From Mycobacterium spongiae (GTDB taxonomy: Bacteria > Actinomycetota > Actinomycetes > Mycobacteriales > Mycobacteriaceae), in assembly GCF_018278905.1 (NCBI RefSeq), contig NZ_CP046600.1, positions 3,534,001 to 3,598,000 on the forward strand: a DNA stretch of 64,000 bases, in the 5' to 3' direction. This document shows positions 40,140 through 50,828 of the stretch, one piece after another (position 1 is the stretch's first letter; every line of letters starts with the position of its first letter). Below the pieces are notes generated by a model. That model saw nothing but the letters and a program-made list of their open reading frames with translations, made no database searches and was not told the DNA's origin. The position numbers and the translations under genes are program-made.

Positions 40140-42740
40140 ATGTCGTTTGTCATTGCGGTGCCCGAGCTGGTCTGGTCAGGGGCAACCGATTTGGCCAGGA
40201 TCGGCTCGACGCTTCGCGCTGCTGATGCGGCCGCGGCGACACAGACGACCGAGATCGTCGCTGCGGCCGAGGATGAGGTGTCGTCGGCGATCGCGGCAGT
40301 GTTTTCCCAGCACGCCCAGAGCTACCAGCAGCTCAGCGCGCGCGTGGCGTCCTTTCATGCCGAGTTTGTGCAGGCGCTGACCGCCGGTGCGGTCGCCTAC
40401 GCCAGCGCTGAAGCCGCCAACGCTGCACCGCTGGCCAGTGCGCAGGGTCTGCTCAACGCCATCAATGCCCCCGTTCAGGCACTGACCGGGCGCCCGTTGA
40501 TCGGCAATGGCGCCAACGGCGCGCCGGGTACCGGCGCAGCGGGCGCACCGGGCGGCTGGTTGCTGGGTAACGGCGGGGCCGGCGGGTCCGGCGCGGCGGG
40601 TATGCCCGGCGGCGCCGGTGGGGCTGCCGGGCTGATCGGTGCCGGCGGCGCTGGCGGTGCTGGCGGGAGTTCTTCGACCGGTAGTGGCGGGGCTGGGGGC
40701 GCCGGTGGGGCCGGGGGGTGGCTGTTGGGCAACGGTGGGTCCGGCGGGGTCGGCGGGGTCGCGATTACCGCCGGTTCGACCGCGGGTGCGGGCGGGATCG
40801 GCGGCGCCGGCGGCCTGCTGGGTGCGGGTGGGATCGGCGGGGCCGGCGGTGAGGGCTCCGGTGCCGCCCTGGCTGGCGGGGCCGGCGGTGCTGGCGGGGC
40901 CGGCGGGCTGCTGGCCGGGCTTGTCGGCGCCAGTGGCGGTGATGGCGGCGACGGCGGCCTCGGCCGAATCGGGGGTGCCGGCGGTGCCGGGGGCAGCGCC
41001 GGATTGCTAGCCGGGTCTGGCGGTGCTGGTGGGGCCGGCGGCGTCGGCGCGGCAGGCGACGGCGGGGCCGGCGGAGCGGGCGGTGACGGCGGGTTGCTGT
41101 TCGGCAGCGGCGGGGCGGGTGGCACCGGAGGTGGCAGCCTGAGCTTCGACGGCGGCACTGGCGGGGCCGGCGGGGATGCCGGGCTGCTGTTCGGCAGTGC
41201 TGGCGCCGGCGGTGCCGGCGGGTCTGGCGAAGGCGGCGGCGGGGCCGGTGGGGCTGGTGGTAGCGCAGTCTGGCTCGGTAATGGCGGAATGGGCGGGGCC
41301 GGCGGGTTCGGCAATACCGGCAACGGCGGTGTCGGCGGAATTGGCGGCAGGGCCGGGCTGCTGATCGGCAATGGCGGGGCCGGCGGATCGGGTGGCGAGG
41401 GCGCAGCGACCGGCGGTGCCGGCGGGGCCGGCGGCGACGCTGTGTTGATCGGCAATGGCGGCAACGGCGGCATCGGCGGCACCGGCCCGTCCGTGGGCGA
41501 CAACGGTGCCGGCGGAATCAGCGGGCTGCTGTTGGGCCTGGATGGCTTCAACGCGCCGGCGAGCGCCTCGCCCGTGCACATCGTGCGGCAAGACGCGCTG
41601 ACCGCGATCAATGCGCCGATCCAGGCATTGACGGGGCGCCCGCTGATCGCCAACGGCACCCCGGGGGCTGCCGGCAGCGGGGCCGCCGGTTCCCCCGGGG
41701 GTTGGCTGCTCGGCGACGGCGGAGCCGGTGGATCCGGTGCCGCGGGTACCGGTCTGGCGGGCGGTGCCGGCGGGGCGGCTGGGCTGTTGGGCACCGGCGG
41801 GGCCGGCGGGGCCGGCGCGAGCTCGGCCGTCGGCGACGGGGGCTCCGGTGGGGCCGGGGGTGCCGGTGGGTGGCTGTTGGGCGACGGCGGGGTCGGCGGT
41901 TTCGGCGGGTTTTCGCTGGCTGACACCGCCGGCGCCGGCGGGGCCGGTGGCAGCGGTGGGTTGCTGGGCGCCGGTGGGGGCGGCGGTGCCGGCGGCAGTG
42001 CCGGGCTCGCCGGTGCCACCAGTGCCGGTGGTGCCGGTGGTGCCGGTGGTGGCGGCGGGTTGTTCGGTGGGCTGGTCGGCGCGGGCGGCGGGGCCGGCGG
42101 GAACGGCGGAGTCGGCGACACCGGGGGCGTCGGTGGGACCGGCGGCGATGCCGGACAGCTTGGCGGAGCCGGCGGGGCCGGCGGAGCTGGCGGATTGAGC
42201 TTTGAATCCGGGATCAACGGCGCAGACGGCGGGGCGGGCGGCAACGCCGGCCTGCTGTTCGGCAGCGGCGGCGGTGGCGGCGACGGTGCGCCCGGCTCCG
42301 TCGGCGGGACCGGCGGGAGCGGCGGCAACGCTGGGCTGCTGTTCTCCAGCGGCGGGGCCGGTGGGCGCGGCGGGTTCGGCCTCAGCCTGGGCGGGGGCGG
42401 CGGCACCGGCGGCACGGGTGGCAACGCCGGCCTGCTGGGCGGCGGCGGTGCCGGCGGTGCCGGCGGAATCGGCGTTTCCGACGACGGAGGGGCCGGCGGG
42501 GCCGGCGGCGCCGGCGGACAACTCTTGGGCAATGGCGGGGCCGGCGGCGCCGGCGGCGAAGCGGGTGTCAGCGGTGCCCCCGGCGACGGCGGGGACGGTG
42601 GTGCTGGCGGCAATGCGGTTCTGGTCGGCAACGGCGGCAACGGCGGCAACGCCGGGACCGGCACACCCGCTGGCAGCCCTGGCACCGGCGGCACCGGCGG
42701 GCTGTTGTTCGGTCAAAACGGACTCAACGGGTCGGCGTAG
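40140..42740 (+). CDS. PE_PGRS protein with two linker + PGRS modules
   Basis: This 866-residue protein starts MSFVIAVPE and has the YASAE secretion motif and linker [21 protein letters not shown]. The first PGRS ends [17 protein letters not shown] (near residue 475), followed by [20 protein letters not shown] and a second PGRS closing with [14 protein letters not shown]. The architecture is the same as the gene at 32652, and the two first modules share many blocks ([32 protein letters not shown]), so they are probably recent paralogues. It converges on the giant PPE gene, 89 bases away. Exported by ESX-5 by family knowledge. Confidence 0.93.
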   Translation: MSFVIAVPELVWSGATDLARIGSTLRAADAAAATQTTEIVAAAEDEVSSAIAAVFSQHAQSYQQLSARVASFHAEFVQALTAGAVAYASAEAANAAPLASAQGLLNAINAPVQALTGRPLIGNGANGAPGTGAAGAPGGWLLGNGGAGGSGAAGMPGGAGGAAGLIGAGGAGGAGGSSSTGSGGAGGAGGAGGWLLGNGGSGGVGGVAITAGSTAGAGGIGGAGGLLGAGGIGGAGGEGSGAALAGGAGGAGGAGGLLAGLVGASGGDGGDGGLGRIGGAGGAGGSAGLLAGSGGAGGAGGVGAAGDGGAGGAGGDGGLLFGSGGAGGTGGGSLSFDGGTGGAGGDAGLLFGSAGAGGAGGSGEGGGGAGGAGGSAVWLGNGGMGGAGGFGNTGNGGVGGIGGRAGLLIGNGGAGGSGGEGAATGGAGGAGGDAVLIGNGGNGGIGGTGPSVGDNGAGGISGLLLGLDGFNAPASASPVHIVRQDALTAINAPIQALTGRPLIANGTPGAAGSGAAGSPGGWLLGDGGAGGSGAAGTGLAGGAGGAAGLLGTGGAGGAGASSAVGDGGSGGAGGAGGWLLGDGGVGGFGGFSLADTAGAGGAGGSGGLLGAGGGGGAGGSAGLAGATSAGGAGGAGGGGGLFGGLVGAGGGAGGNGGVGDTGGVGGTGGDAGQLGGAGGAGGAGGLSFESGINGADGGAGGNAGLLFGSGGGGGDGAPGSVGGTGGSGGNAGLLFSSGGAGGRGGFGLSLGGGGGTGGTGGNAGLLGGGGAGGAGGIGVSDDGGAGGAGGAGGQLLGNGGAGGAGGEAGVSGAPGDGGDGGAGGNAVLVGNGGNGGNAGTGTPAGSPGTGGTGGLLFGQNGLNGSA

Positions 42741-42829
42741 CCGCGGAACACTCGCTACGCGATCCGCTCGCTAGTGGCAGTCTCCACGAGGCCCCGTGGT
42801 TACTACCGTGTGCCAGAGGCCGGCCGACG

Positions 42830-45800
42830 TTACTGTTGCTTGGCCGCAGCGGCGAAGCCCGGGAGCAGGCTCAGGGCGGGTAGGTGGGCGGCGGCTGCGG
42901 CGGTGCCGGATTGGATGACGAGTTGGCCGAGGCTGAACAGGCCCGAGTTGCCGGTGCCGGTGTTGAACAAGCCGGTGTTAAACCCGCTGAGGGCACCGCT
43001 GGGGAAGGCCCCGATCGCCGCGGTCACCCCGGTGTTGAACAAGCCTGAGGTCACTCCGTTATCCAACGCACCGGCGGCGGAGTTGAAAAACCCGGAGATA
43101 CTGTGGGCGGTCGCCCCGGAGTTACCCACTCCCGACATCCCGCCCCCGGTGTTGAAGAACCCCGAACTGGCGGTGGCACCAATACCGACCGCACCGGCAC
43201 TGGTGGTGAACCCGAAACCGGTGTTCACATTGCCCGCGTTGCCGATCCCGGTGTTGACATGACCACCGTTACCGAACCCGGTGTTGGCCCCACCGGAGTT
43301 GAAAAACCCGGTGTTGACGTTATTGCCATTGAACCCGCCGGTATTGAGCGAGCCCGCATTACCGAAACCGGTATCCAACAACCCCGAGTTCCCGAACCCG
43401 AAGTTGCCGGCACCGGCGTTGCCGAAGCCCAGATTGCCGACACCGGAGTTGCCGAACCCGAAACTGTTGATCTGGCCCGGGAACACCGTATTCGTCCCCG
43501 CGCTGAAGGCACCGATATTGCCGTCACCAGAGTTGAAGAACCCGATGTTGTTGGTGCCGGAGTTGCCGAAACCGATGTTGCCGCTGCCCGAATTCAACAA
43601 CCCGGCCAGGTTGATCCCCACCTGATTGTCACCGGACAGCCCGATCCCGATGTTGTTGCTGCCGGTGTTGCCGAACCCGAAGTTGTTGTTGCCGGTGTTA
43701 CCGGCACCGATGTTGGCGTTGCCGGTGTTACCGCCACCGAAGTTGCCATCCCCGAGGTTGCCCAACCCGACGTTGTTGTTGCCGGTGTTACCGATACCCA
43801 TGTTGTTATCGCCCGGCGCCACCGAAAAACCGAACAGACTCCCACTGGACAGATCCACCGGGCCGGCGTTGCCGAACCCGACATTACCGACACCATGGTT
43901 ACCGAACCCGAAGTTGAAATCACCGATGTTGCCGCCACCCACATTGCTGTTGCCGTTGTTGCCCCCACCAATGTTGTTGTTACCCGGCAACCCCGGGGTG
44001 AGCCCACTGTTGAACTCACCACTGTTGCCGAACCCCAGGTTGCCGAACCCGATATTGCCGTTGCCGATATTGGCGTTACCCAAATTCCCGTTACCCAGAT
44101 TCGGCAGGTCGGCCAGGACCTGCTGCAGGCCCGGGGGCAAAGCCAGGGCGGGCAGGGCGGGTAGGTGGGCGGCGGCTGCGGCGGTGCCGGATTGGATGAC
44201 GAGTTGGCCGAGGCTGAACAGGCCCGAGTTGCCGGTGCCGGTGTTGAACAAGCCGGTGTTAAACCCGCTGAGTTCCCCGCTGGGGAAGGCCCCGATCGCC
44301 GCGGTCACCCCGGTGTTGAACAAGCCTGAGGTCACTCCGTTATCCAACGCACCGGCGGCGGAGTTGAAAAACCCGGAGATACTGTGGGCGGTCGCCCCGG
44401 AGTTACCCACTCCCGACATCCCGCCCCCGGTGTTGAAGAACCCCGAACTGGCGGTGGCACCAATACCGACCGCACCGGCACTGGTGGTGAACCCGAAACC
44501 GGTGTTCACATTGCCCGCGTTGCCGATCCCGGTGTTGACATGACCACCGTTACCGAACCCGGTGTTGGCCCCACCGGAGTTGAAAAACCCGGTGTTGACG
44601 TTATTGCCATTGAACCCGCCGGTATTGAGCGAGCCCGCATTACCGAAACCGGTATCCAACAACCCCGAGTTCCCGAACCCGAAGTTGCCGGCACCGGCGT
44701 TGCCGAAGCCCAGATTGCCGACACCGGAGTTGCCGAACCCGAAACTATTGATCTGGCCCGGGAACACCGTATTCGTCCCCGCGCTGAAGGCACCGATATT
44801 GCCGTCACCAGAGTTGAAGAACCCGATGTTGTTGGTGCCGGAGTTGCCGAAACCGATGTTGCCGCTGCCCGAATTCAACAACCCGGCCAGGTTGATCCCC
44901 ACCTGATTGTCACCGGACAGCCCGATCCCGATGTTGTTGCTGCCGGTGTTGCCGAACCCGAAGTTGTTGTTGCCGGTGTTGCCGGCACCGATGTTGGCGT
45001 TGCCGGTGTTACCGCCACCGAAGTTGCCATCCCCGAGGTTGCCCAACCCGACGTTGTTGTTGCCGGTGTTACCGATACCCATGTTGTTATCGCCCGGCGC
45101 CACCGAAAAACCAAACAGACTCCCACTGGACAGATCCACCGGGCCGGCGTTGCCGAACCCGACATTACCGACACCATGGTTACCGAACCCGAAGTTGAAA
45201 TCACCGATGTTGCCGCCACCCACATTGCTGTTGCCGTTGTTGCCCCCACCAATGTTGTTGTTACCCGGCAACCCCGGGGTGAGCCCACTGTTGAACTCAC
45301 CACTGTTGCCGAACCCCAGGTTGCCGAACCCGATATTGCCGTTGCCGATATTGGCGTTACCCAAATTCCCGTTACCCAGATTCGGCAGGTCGGCCAGGAC
45401 CTGCTGCAGGCCCGGGGGCAAAGCCAGGGCGGGCAGGGCGGGTAGGTGGGCGGCGGCTGCGGCGGTGCCGGATTGGATGACGAGTTGGCCGAGGCTGAAC
45501 AGGCCCGAGTTGCCGGTGCCGGTGTTGAACAAGCCGGTGTTAAACCCGCTGAGTTCCCCGCTGGGGAAGGCCCCGATCGCCGCGGTCACCCCGGTGTTGA
45601 ACAAGCCTGAGGTCACTCCGTTATCCAACGCACCGGCGGCGGAGTTGAAAAACCCGGAGATACTGTGGGCGGTCGCCCCGGAGTTACCCACTCCCGACAT
45701 CCCGCCCCCGGTGTTGAAGAACCCCGAACTGGCCGTGGCACCAATACCGACCGCACCGGCACTGGTGGTGAACCCGAAACCGGTGTTCACATTGCCCGCG

Positions 45801-48493
45801 TTGCCGATCCCGGTGTTGACATGACCACCGTTACCGAACCCGGTGTTGGCCCCACCGGAGTTGAAAAACCCGGTGTTGACGTTATTGCCATTGAACCCGC
45901 CGGTATTGAGCGAACCCGCATTACCGAAACCGGTATCCAACAACCCCGAGTTCCCGAACCCGAAGTTGCCGGCACCGGCGTTGCCGAAGCCCAGATTGCC
46001 GACACCGGAGTTGCCGAACCCGAAACTGTTGATCTGACCCGGGAACACCGTATTCGTCCCCGCGCTGAAGGCACCGATATTGCCGTCACCAGAGTTGAAG
46101 AACCCGATGTTGTTGGTGCCCGAGTTGCCGAAACCGATGTTGCCGCTGCCCGAATTCAACAACCCGGCCAGGTTGATCCCCACCTGATTGTCACCGGTCA
46201 GCCCGATCCCGATGTTGTTGCTGCCGGTGTTGCCGAACCCGAAGTTGTTGTTGCCGGTGTTGCCGGCACCGATGTTGGCGTTGCCGGTGTTACCGCCACC
46301 GAAGTTGCCATCCCCGAGGTTGCCCAACCCGACGTTGTTGTTGCCGGTGTTACCGATACCCATGTTGTTATCGCCCGGCGCCACCGAAAAACCAAACAGA
46401 CTCCCACTGGACAGATCCACCGGGCCGGCGTTGCCGAACCCGACATTACCGACACCATGGTTACCGAACCCGAAGTTGAAATCACCGATGTTGCCGCCAC
46501 CCACATTGCTGTTGCCGTTGTTGCCCCCACCAATGTTGTTGTTACCCGGCAGCCCCGGGGTGAGCCCACTGTTGAACTCACCACTGTTGCCGAACCCCAG
46601 GTTGCCGAACCCGATATTGCCGTTGCCGATATTGGCGTTACCCAAATTCCCGTTACCCAGATTCGGCAGGTCGGCCAGGACCTGTTGCAGGCCCGGGGGC
46701 AAAGCCAGGGCGGGCAGGGCGGGTAGGTGGGCGGCGGCTGCGGCGGTGCCGGATTGGATGACGAGTTGGCCGAGGCTGAACAGGCCCGAGTTGCCGGTGC
46801 CGGTGTTGAACAAGCCGGTGTTAAACCCGCTGAGTTCCCCGCTGGGGAAGGCCCCGATCGCCGCGGTCACCCCGGTGTTGAACAAGCCTGAGGTCACTCC
46901 GTTATCCAACGCACCGGCGGCGGAGTTGAAAAACCCGGAGATACTGTGGGCGGTCGCCCCGGAGTTACCCACTCCCGACATCCCGCCCCCGGTGTTGAAG
47001 AACCCCGAACTGGCGGTGGCACCAATACCGACCGCACCGGCACTGGTGGTGAACCCGAAACCGGTGTTCACATTGCCCGCGTTGCCGATCCCGGTGTTGA
47101 CATGACCACCGTTACCGAACCCGGTGTTGGCCCCACCGGAGTTGAAAAACCCGGTGTTGACGTTATTGCCATTGAACCCGCCGGTATTGAGCGAACCCGC
47201 ATTACCGAAACCGGTATCCAACAACCCCGAGTTCCCGAACCCGAAGTTGCCGGCACCGGCGTTGCCGAAGCCCAGATTGCCGACACCGGAGTTGCCGAAC
47301 CCGAAACTATTGATCTGACCCGGGAACACCGTATTCGTCCCCGCGCTGAAGGCACCGATATTGCCGTCACCAGAGTTGAAGAACCCGATGTTGTTGGTGC
47401 CCGAGTTGCCGAAACCGATGTTGCCGCTGCCCGAATTCAACAACCCGGCCAGGTTGATCCCCACCTGATTGTCACCGGACAGCCCGATCCCGATGTTGTT
47501 GCTGCCGGTGTTGCCGAACCCGAAGTTGTTGTTGCCGGTGTTACCGGCACCGATGTTGGCGTTGCCGGTGTTACCGCCACCGAAGTTGCCATCCCCGAGG
47601 TTGCCCAACCCGACGTTGTTGTTGCCGGTATTACCGATACCCATGTTGTTATCGCCCGGCGCCACCGAAAAACCAAACAGACTCCCACTGGACAGATCCA
47701 CCGGGCCGGCGTTGCCGAACCCGACATTACCGACACCATGGTTACCGAACCCGAAGTTGAAATCACCGATGTTGCCGCCACCCACATTGCTGTTGCCGTT
47801 GTTGCCCCCACCAATGTTGTTGTTACCCGGCAACCCCGGGGTGAGCCCACTGTTGAACTCACCACTGTTGCCGAACCCCAGGTTGCCGAACCCGATATTG
47901 CCGTTGCCGATATTGGCGTTACCCAAATTCCCGTTACCCAGATTCGGCAGGCCCGCCAAGAACTGCTGCAAACCCGGCGGCAAAGCCAACCCGGGAAGCG
48001 AAGCCACCGCCGCCGACGCCCCGGCGTGATACCCGGCCATGGCCGCCACGTCGGCCGCCCACATCTCCTCATAAATGCCCTCAACCGCGGCGATCGCCGG
48101 CGCGTTCTGCCCAAAGACGTTCGACACCACCAACTGCACCAACGAGTTCCGATTCGCCACCACCGCCAACGGATCAATCGTCGCCGCACGCGCAGCCTCA
48201 AACACACTCACCGCCGCACGCGCCTGCCCGGCCGCCTCCACGGCCTTGGCCGCGGCGGTGGCCAGATACTGCGCATAGGGCGCGGCCGCGGCCAACATCG
48301 CCGCCGAGGCCGCACCCTGCCACGCCTGACCCGCCAACTCCGATGTCACCGATGAAAACGACGACGCCGCGGTCCCCACCTCTGCGGCTAGCCCATCCCA
48401 GGCCGTGGCCGCGTCCAGCATGGGTGCCGATCCCGCACCCGTGAACATCAGCAATGAATTGATCTCCGGTGGCAGCATCGCGAAATTTGGCAC
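42830..48493 (-). CDS. Giant PPE-MPTR protein with four near-identical 427-residue repeats
   Basis: An 1887-residue PPE protein. GTG 48493 was chosen because it starts at [10 protein letters not shown] (the PPE motif at residues 8-10) and has an AAGGAG ribosome site. PPE domain about 1-165, then four tandem 427-residue copies of MPTR sequence built from NxGxGNxG pentapeptide-like units ([25 protein letters not shown]). Each copy opens with [21 protein letters not shown] and ends [21 protein letters not shown]. The protein ends [19 protein letters not shown] proteins are ESX-5 substrates at the cell surface. Upstream 5' extension to 48775 is not coding. Confidence 0.93.
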   Translation of the reverse strand: MPNFAMLPPEINSLLMFTGAGSAPMLDAATAWDGLAAEVGTAASSFSSVTSELAGQAWQGAASAAMLAAAAPYAQYLATAAAKAVEAAGQARAAVSVFEAARAATIDPLAVVANRNSLVQLVVSNVFGQNAPAIAAVEGIYEEMWAADVAAMAGYHAGASAAVASLPGLALPPGLQQFLAGLPNLGNGNLGNANIGNGNIGFGNLGFGNSGEFNSGLTPGLPGNNNIGGGNNGNSNVGGGNIGDFNFGFGNHGVGNVGFGNAGPVDLSSGSLFGFSVAPGDNNMGIGNTGNNNVGLGNLGDGNFGGGNTGNANIGAGNTGNNNFGFGNTGSNNIGIGLSGDNQVGINLAGLLNSGSGNIGFGNSGTNNIGFFNSGDGNIGAFSAGTNTVFPGQINSFGFGNSGVGNLGFGNAGAGNFGFGNSGLLDTGFGNAGSLNTGGFNGNNVNTGFFNSGGANTGFGNGGHVNTGIGNAGNVNTGFGFTTSAGAVGIGATASSGFFNTGGGMSGVGNSGATAHSISGFFNSAAGALDNGVTSGLFNTGVTAAIGAFPSGELSGFNTGLFNTGTGNSGLFSLGQLVIQSGTAAAAAHLPALPALALPPGLQQVLADLPNLGNGNLGNANIGNGNIGFGNLGFGNSGEFNSGLTPGLPGNNNIGGGNNGNSNVGGGNIGDFNFGFGNHGVGNVGFGNAGPVDLSSGSLFGFSVAPGDNNMGIGNTGNNNVGLGNLGDGNFGGGNTGNANIGAGNTGNNNFGFGNTGSNNIGIGLTGDNQVGINLAGLLNSGSGNIGFGNSGTNNIGFFNSGDGNIGAFSAGTNTVFPGQINSFGFGNSGVGNLGFGNAGAGNFGFGNSGLLDTGFGNAGSLNTGGFNGNNVNTGFFNSGGANTGFGNGGHVNTGIGNAGNVNTGFGFTTSAGAVGIGATASSGFFNTGGGMSGVGNSGATAHSISGFFNSAAGALDNGVTSGLFNTGVTAAIGAFPSGELSGFNTGLFNTGTGNSGLFSLGQLVIQSGTAAAAAHLPALPALALPPGLQQVLADLPNLGNGNLGNANIGNGNIGFGNLGFGNSGEFNSGLTPGLPGNNNIGGGNNGNSNVGGGNIGDFNFGFGNHGVGNVGFGNAGPVDLSSGSLFGFSVAPGDNNMGIGNTGNNNVGLGNLGDGNFGGGNTGNANIGAGNTGNNNFGFGNTGSNNIGIGLSGDNQVGINLAGLLNSGSGNIGFGNSGTNNIGFFNSGDGNIGAFSAGTNTVFPGQINSFGFGNSGVGNLGFGNAGAGNFGFGNSGLLDTGFGNAGSLNTGGFNGNNVNTGFFNSGGANTGFGNGGHVNTGIGNAGNVNTGFGFTTSAGAVGIGATASSGFFNTGGGMSGVGNSGATAHSISGFFNSAAGALDNGVTSGLFNTGVTAAIGAFPSGELSGFNTGLFNTGTGNSGLFSLGQLVIQSGTAAAAAHLPALPALALPPGLQQVLADLPNLGNGNLGNANIGNGNIGFGNLGFGNSGEFNSGLTPGLPGNNNIGGGNNGNSNVGGGNIGDFNFGFGNHGVGNVGFGNAGPVDLSSGSLFGFSVAPGDNNMGIGNTGNNNVGLGNLGDGNFGGGNTGNANIGAGNTGNNNFGFGNTGSNNIGIGLSGDNQVGINLAGLLNSGSGNIGFGNSGTNNIGFFNSGDGNIGAFSAGTNTVFPGQINSFGFGNSGVGNLGFGNAGAGNFGFGNSGLLDTGFGNAGSLNTGGFNGNNVNTGFFNSGGANTGFGNGGHVNTGIGNAGNVNTGFGFTTSAGAVGIGATASSGFFNTGGGMSGVGNSGATAHSISGFFNSAAGALDNGVTSGLFNTGVTAAIGAFPSGALSGFNTGLFNTGTGNSGLFSLGQLVIQSGTAAAAAHLPALSLLPGFAAAAKQQ
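42868..47991 (-). repeat. Four tandem copies of a 1281-bp unit inside the PPE gene
   Basis: The same landmarks recur every 1281 bases, for example the TAGGTGGGCGGCGGC block at 42881, 44162, 45443 and 46724. Unit limits are about 42868, 44149, 45430, 46711 and 47991. Copies differ at scattered single bases only. The period is a multiple of three (427 codons), so copy number can change without breaking the reading frame. The outer edges diverge: the leftmost copy lacks the LPALALPPG junction and the rightmost merges into [15 protein letters not shown]. Confidence 0.95.
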
Positions 48494-49371
48494 GCTCGAG
48501 CTCCTTTCGACGCCGCGCGTCGACCGCGAGGCGACTGGGACGGAGGCGGAAATCGGGGATCTCGCCTGGGATGCTATGTCGGCGGCGCCGCGCAGATCGG
48601 GCGCTTCGCGGGCTGATCCCCAATAGTGAGTCCAGCCGCTATTAGAGCCGGGTTGTCGTTGATAGGGATCTGATCTGACGATTACATCCCGGCGTTTCAA
48701 GATTTGCCAGCTCGGCCGAATGGCGCCCGCAGCGAAGTTCGAGGTCGTGGCCATTGAACACTGCACCGATTTCACGTGCCAACTGCTCCGGCGCGGGGGT
48801 GAACCTCCAGTTCGTCAGGGCAGCAACGGTACTAACGATCAACGGGTCGCGGTCGACAAAGGCAGAACACGCACGAGCGGGCAGGTAATCGTCCCCAGAA
48901 GGGGCGGCGGAGCCGCAATCTCGATGGTGGACCCGCAGTTTGCTCGCTGCGGCGCCGCGCATTCGCGTCCTAGCAATGGCGCGACCGATGAGCAAACTGG
49001 GAAACCTCGTAGGACAGGTAGCCCCGCACGCCGCCAATGGCGTCCGGCTTGGCCTTCTCTCCCCTGCCGCGTCGGATCCCATGACTACACGCCCGAGCGC
49101 GTCGTAGCCCCGCCTGTTGACCGCCAGTGTGTATCTTGCCCGGCCGTTCGTCGATGGGCCTCGGGGTCGCGGCGGTCGCGATCGCTGGCCGCGATCGGGG
49201 CGGCACGGGGGGTGGGGCAACGGTGTCCGACCCGATTCCCTTGACCTCAGATGGACCGAGATGGTCGGTGCGCGACCCAGCGATCATGCGTTGAATCTCG
49301 GGCCCGTGGGCAGCAGGACAGGCCACATTGAGCTGGTTGAAGCCCTGGGTGTGGCCGGTTTGACGATCCCG
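48494..49371. other. Long intergenic region, possible decayed ORF
   Basis: Almost 900 bases separate the PPE start from the TetR promoter. A minus-strand frame within about 48642-48900 reads coherently ([38 protein letters not shown]), which suggests a fragment of a former gene, but it has no start, ribosome site or known motif. Nothing else was recognised. Confidence 0.4.
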
Positions 49372-49432
49372 TTGACAAGTAGATCTACCATCTGGTAGAG
49401 ATAGTTTGCAGAGCTTGATATACCAACTGGTA
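49372..49432 (+). promoter_or_regulatory. TetR promoter with two palindromic operators
   Basis: TTGACA (49372-49377) and TAGAGA (49396-49401), 18 bases apart, form a plausible promoter. TCTACCA-TC-TGGTAGA (49384-49399) is a perfect 7-bp palindrome overlapping this -10, and TACCA-AC-TGGTA (49421-49432) is a second, shorter copy. Their centres are 35 bases apart. This is what an autorepressing TetR regulator would need. Confidence 0.7.
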
Positions 49433-49460
49433 GATCTAGTTTCCCTGACGGATTAGGGCA

Positions 49461-50120
49461 GTGAAGGCGAGCGCGATGAACTCCAGCAATGGCGACAGCC
49501 AGCGTGTGGACGGCCGGCGGCTGCGGTACCAGAACCGGCGCGCCGAAATCCTCGACGCAGCCATGGCTCATCTGTTGGAGAACGGCATCAACGGAATGTC
49601 GTTTCGCGCACTTGCTGCGGCCGTGGGCGTATCGCATGTCACCCTGCGCCACCACTTCGGCACAAAGGACGAACTGCTAGGCGAAATCTTCGGCGCGATT
49701 GGCTCGCGGTTGGCGGTGCCCGATCACTTCGATGCTGATGACATCGAGTCGATCGTGCAGAAGCTGTTGCTGCGATCGACGCAGCCCGAGACTGACCGCC
49801 GGACGCGCCTGGTCTTCGAGGTCTACGGCCAAGCGGTGCAAGACCCGGTCGAGTACCGCGCGTTCCTTGATCGCATGGTCACCGGATGGATCGAAATCAT
49901 TCGCGACCACGCCCTTAAGGCCGGGTGCCCCCACCACGAGGCCGACAACTTCGCAACGCTGTTGTTTGCGCAAATCCGAGGGCTTCAATTCGACCTGCTT
50001 GCCACCGGTGACAACGAGCGCATCGCTGCGGCGTTCAACACCGTCATCGACGGCCTCCGCTTTCAACACGCCCGATGGGCCGGAGCCGCTCAACAGTGGC
50101 ATCAGACAGGCACGCGATGA
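49461..50120 (+). CDS. TetR-family transcriptional regulator
   Basis: A 219-residue TetR protein (an ATG at 49476 is an alternative start). N-terminal HTH: RRAEILDAAMAHLLENGINGMSFRALAAAVGVSHVTLRHHFGTKDELLGEI. The long C-terminal domain has LVFEVYGQAVQDPVEYRAFLDRMV and LFAQIRGLQFDLLATGD, typical ligand-domain helices. Two matching palindromes lie just upstream, so autorepression is likely. No obvious target operon follows; the next item is an IS3 element, which may have separated the regulator from its targets. Confidence 0.88.
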   Translation: MKASAMNSSNGDSQRVDGRRLRYQNRRAEILDAAMAHLLENGINGMSFRALAAAVGVSHVTLRHHFGTKDELLGEIFGAIGSRLAVPDHFDADDIESIVQKLLLRSTQPETDRRTRLVFEVYGQAVQDPVEYRAFLDRMVTGWIEIIRDHALKAGCPHHEADNFATLLFAQIRGLQFDLLATGDNERIAAAFNTVIDGLRFQHARWAGAAQQWHQTGTR

Positions 50121-50546
50121 ATACCCACTCCGCGCTGTCCACGGACATCCTCGACACCCACCGCTGGCCCCACCAACAACGGTGCTGGCGACATACCTAC
50201 TGCCCCGACACCGGCCACCTGGGCGCCATTCTCACCACCATGCCGCCCCGAAGACCGCCATACCGTGGCCACTAGCCAGACCGGGGCAAATGTCGAAGAC
50301 GGCAACGCCGCTCGCGGTGGCTCGCGCTGCGGTGTAGGCCTCACCGACGACATGGCTAACACCCCCAAATCCTCCCATTAGCAGGCACATTCACGATGCC
50401 GGCTCTCAACAATATTTCTCGATTGGATGGTGTCCATAGTGGACCACAACACACTCATTGACGACAACAGCACACTCACAGACGCAGGCCCCATCGATCC
50501 GATGCAGACCAGCAGCCACGCGTCAGCATGGAGGCTCGACAACATC
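50121..50546. other. Gap between the TetR gene and the IS3 OrfA
   Basis: A 52-codon frame begins with an ATG overlapping the TetR stop (50117) but shows no family features. The left end of the IS3 element must lie in this stretch. I could not find terminal inverted repeats or a target duplication by eye. Confidence 0.35.
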
Positions 50547-50828
50547 ATGACGACGCGGAAGCGGCACAGCCCGGAGCAGATTATGCGCAAATTGGCGACG
50601 GCCGATCGGCTGTTGGCCAAAGGCATGGGAACCGCAGCGGTCTGCCGCGAGCTGGGCGTCTCGGAGGCGACGTATTACCGCTGGCGCAACCAGTTTGGTG
50701 GCTTGAAAGCTGATGACGCCAAACGGCTCAAAGACCTTGAGCGAGAAAACGCCAGACTCACGCGTCGGCTCGCCGATGCCGAGTTGGAGATGATCGCGCT
50801 AAAGGAGATCGCGAAGGGAAACTTCTAG
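50547..50828 (+). CDS. IS3-family OrfA (DNA-binding subunit)
   Basis: This 93-residue protein has an HTH_Tnp_1 domain: KRHSPEQIMRKLATADRLLAKGMGTAAVCRELGVSEATYYRWRNQFGG, followed by a leucine-zipper-like helix KRLKDLERENARLTRRLADAELEMIALKEIAKGNF. The ending KEIAKGNF is a common close for this IS3 subgroup in actinobacteria. The final codons contain a frameshift heptamer before the TAG. ATG 50547 begins the usual MTTRKRHS start. Confidence 0.9.
   Translation: MTTRKRHSPEQIMRKLATADRLLAKGMGTAAVCRELGVSEATYYRWRNQFGGLKADDAKRLKDLERENARLTRRLADAELEMIALKEIAKGNF
50816..50822 (+). promoter_or_regulatory. Programmed -1 frameshift heptamer GGGAAAC
   Basis: In the OrfA frame the sequence reads G GGA AAC, an exact X XXY YYZ slippery site, two codons before the OrfA stop. 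A slip back of one base moves translation into the OrfB frame, which is open at this point (LLGPERRRAAV follows). This would make the OrfAB fusion transposase. Confidence 0.75.

Noticed and set aside
40500..42700. Regular repeats that might suggest a CRISPR array
   Set aside because: The period is short and coding (GGAGG units) with no unique spacers of constant length and no cas genes.
43103..48355. Repeated plus-strand frames of 305-469 codons opposite the PPE gene
   Set aside because: They recur with the same 1281-base period as the PPE repeat and are its antisense. The PPE frame has a ribosome site and a PPE domain.
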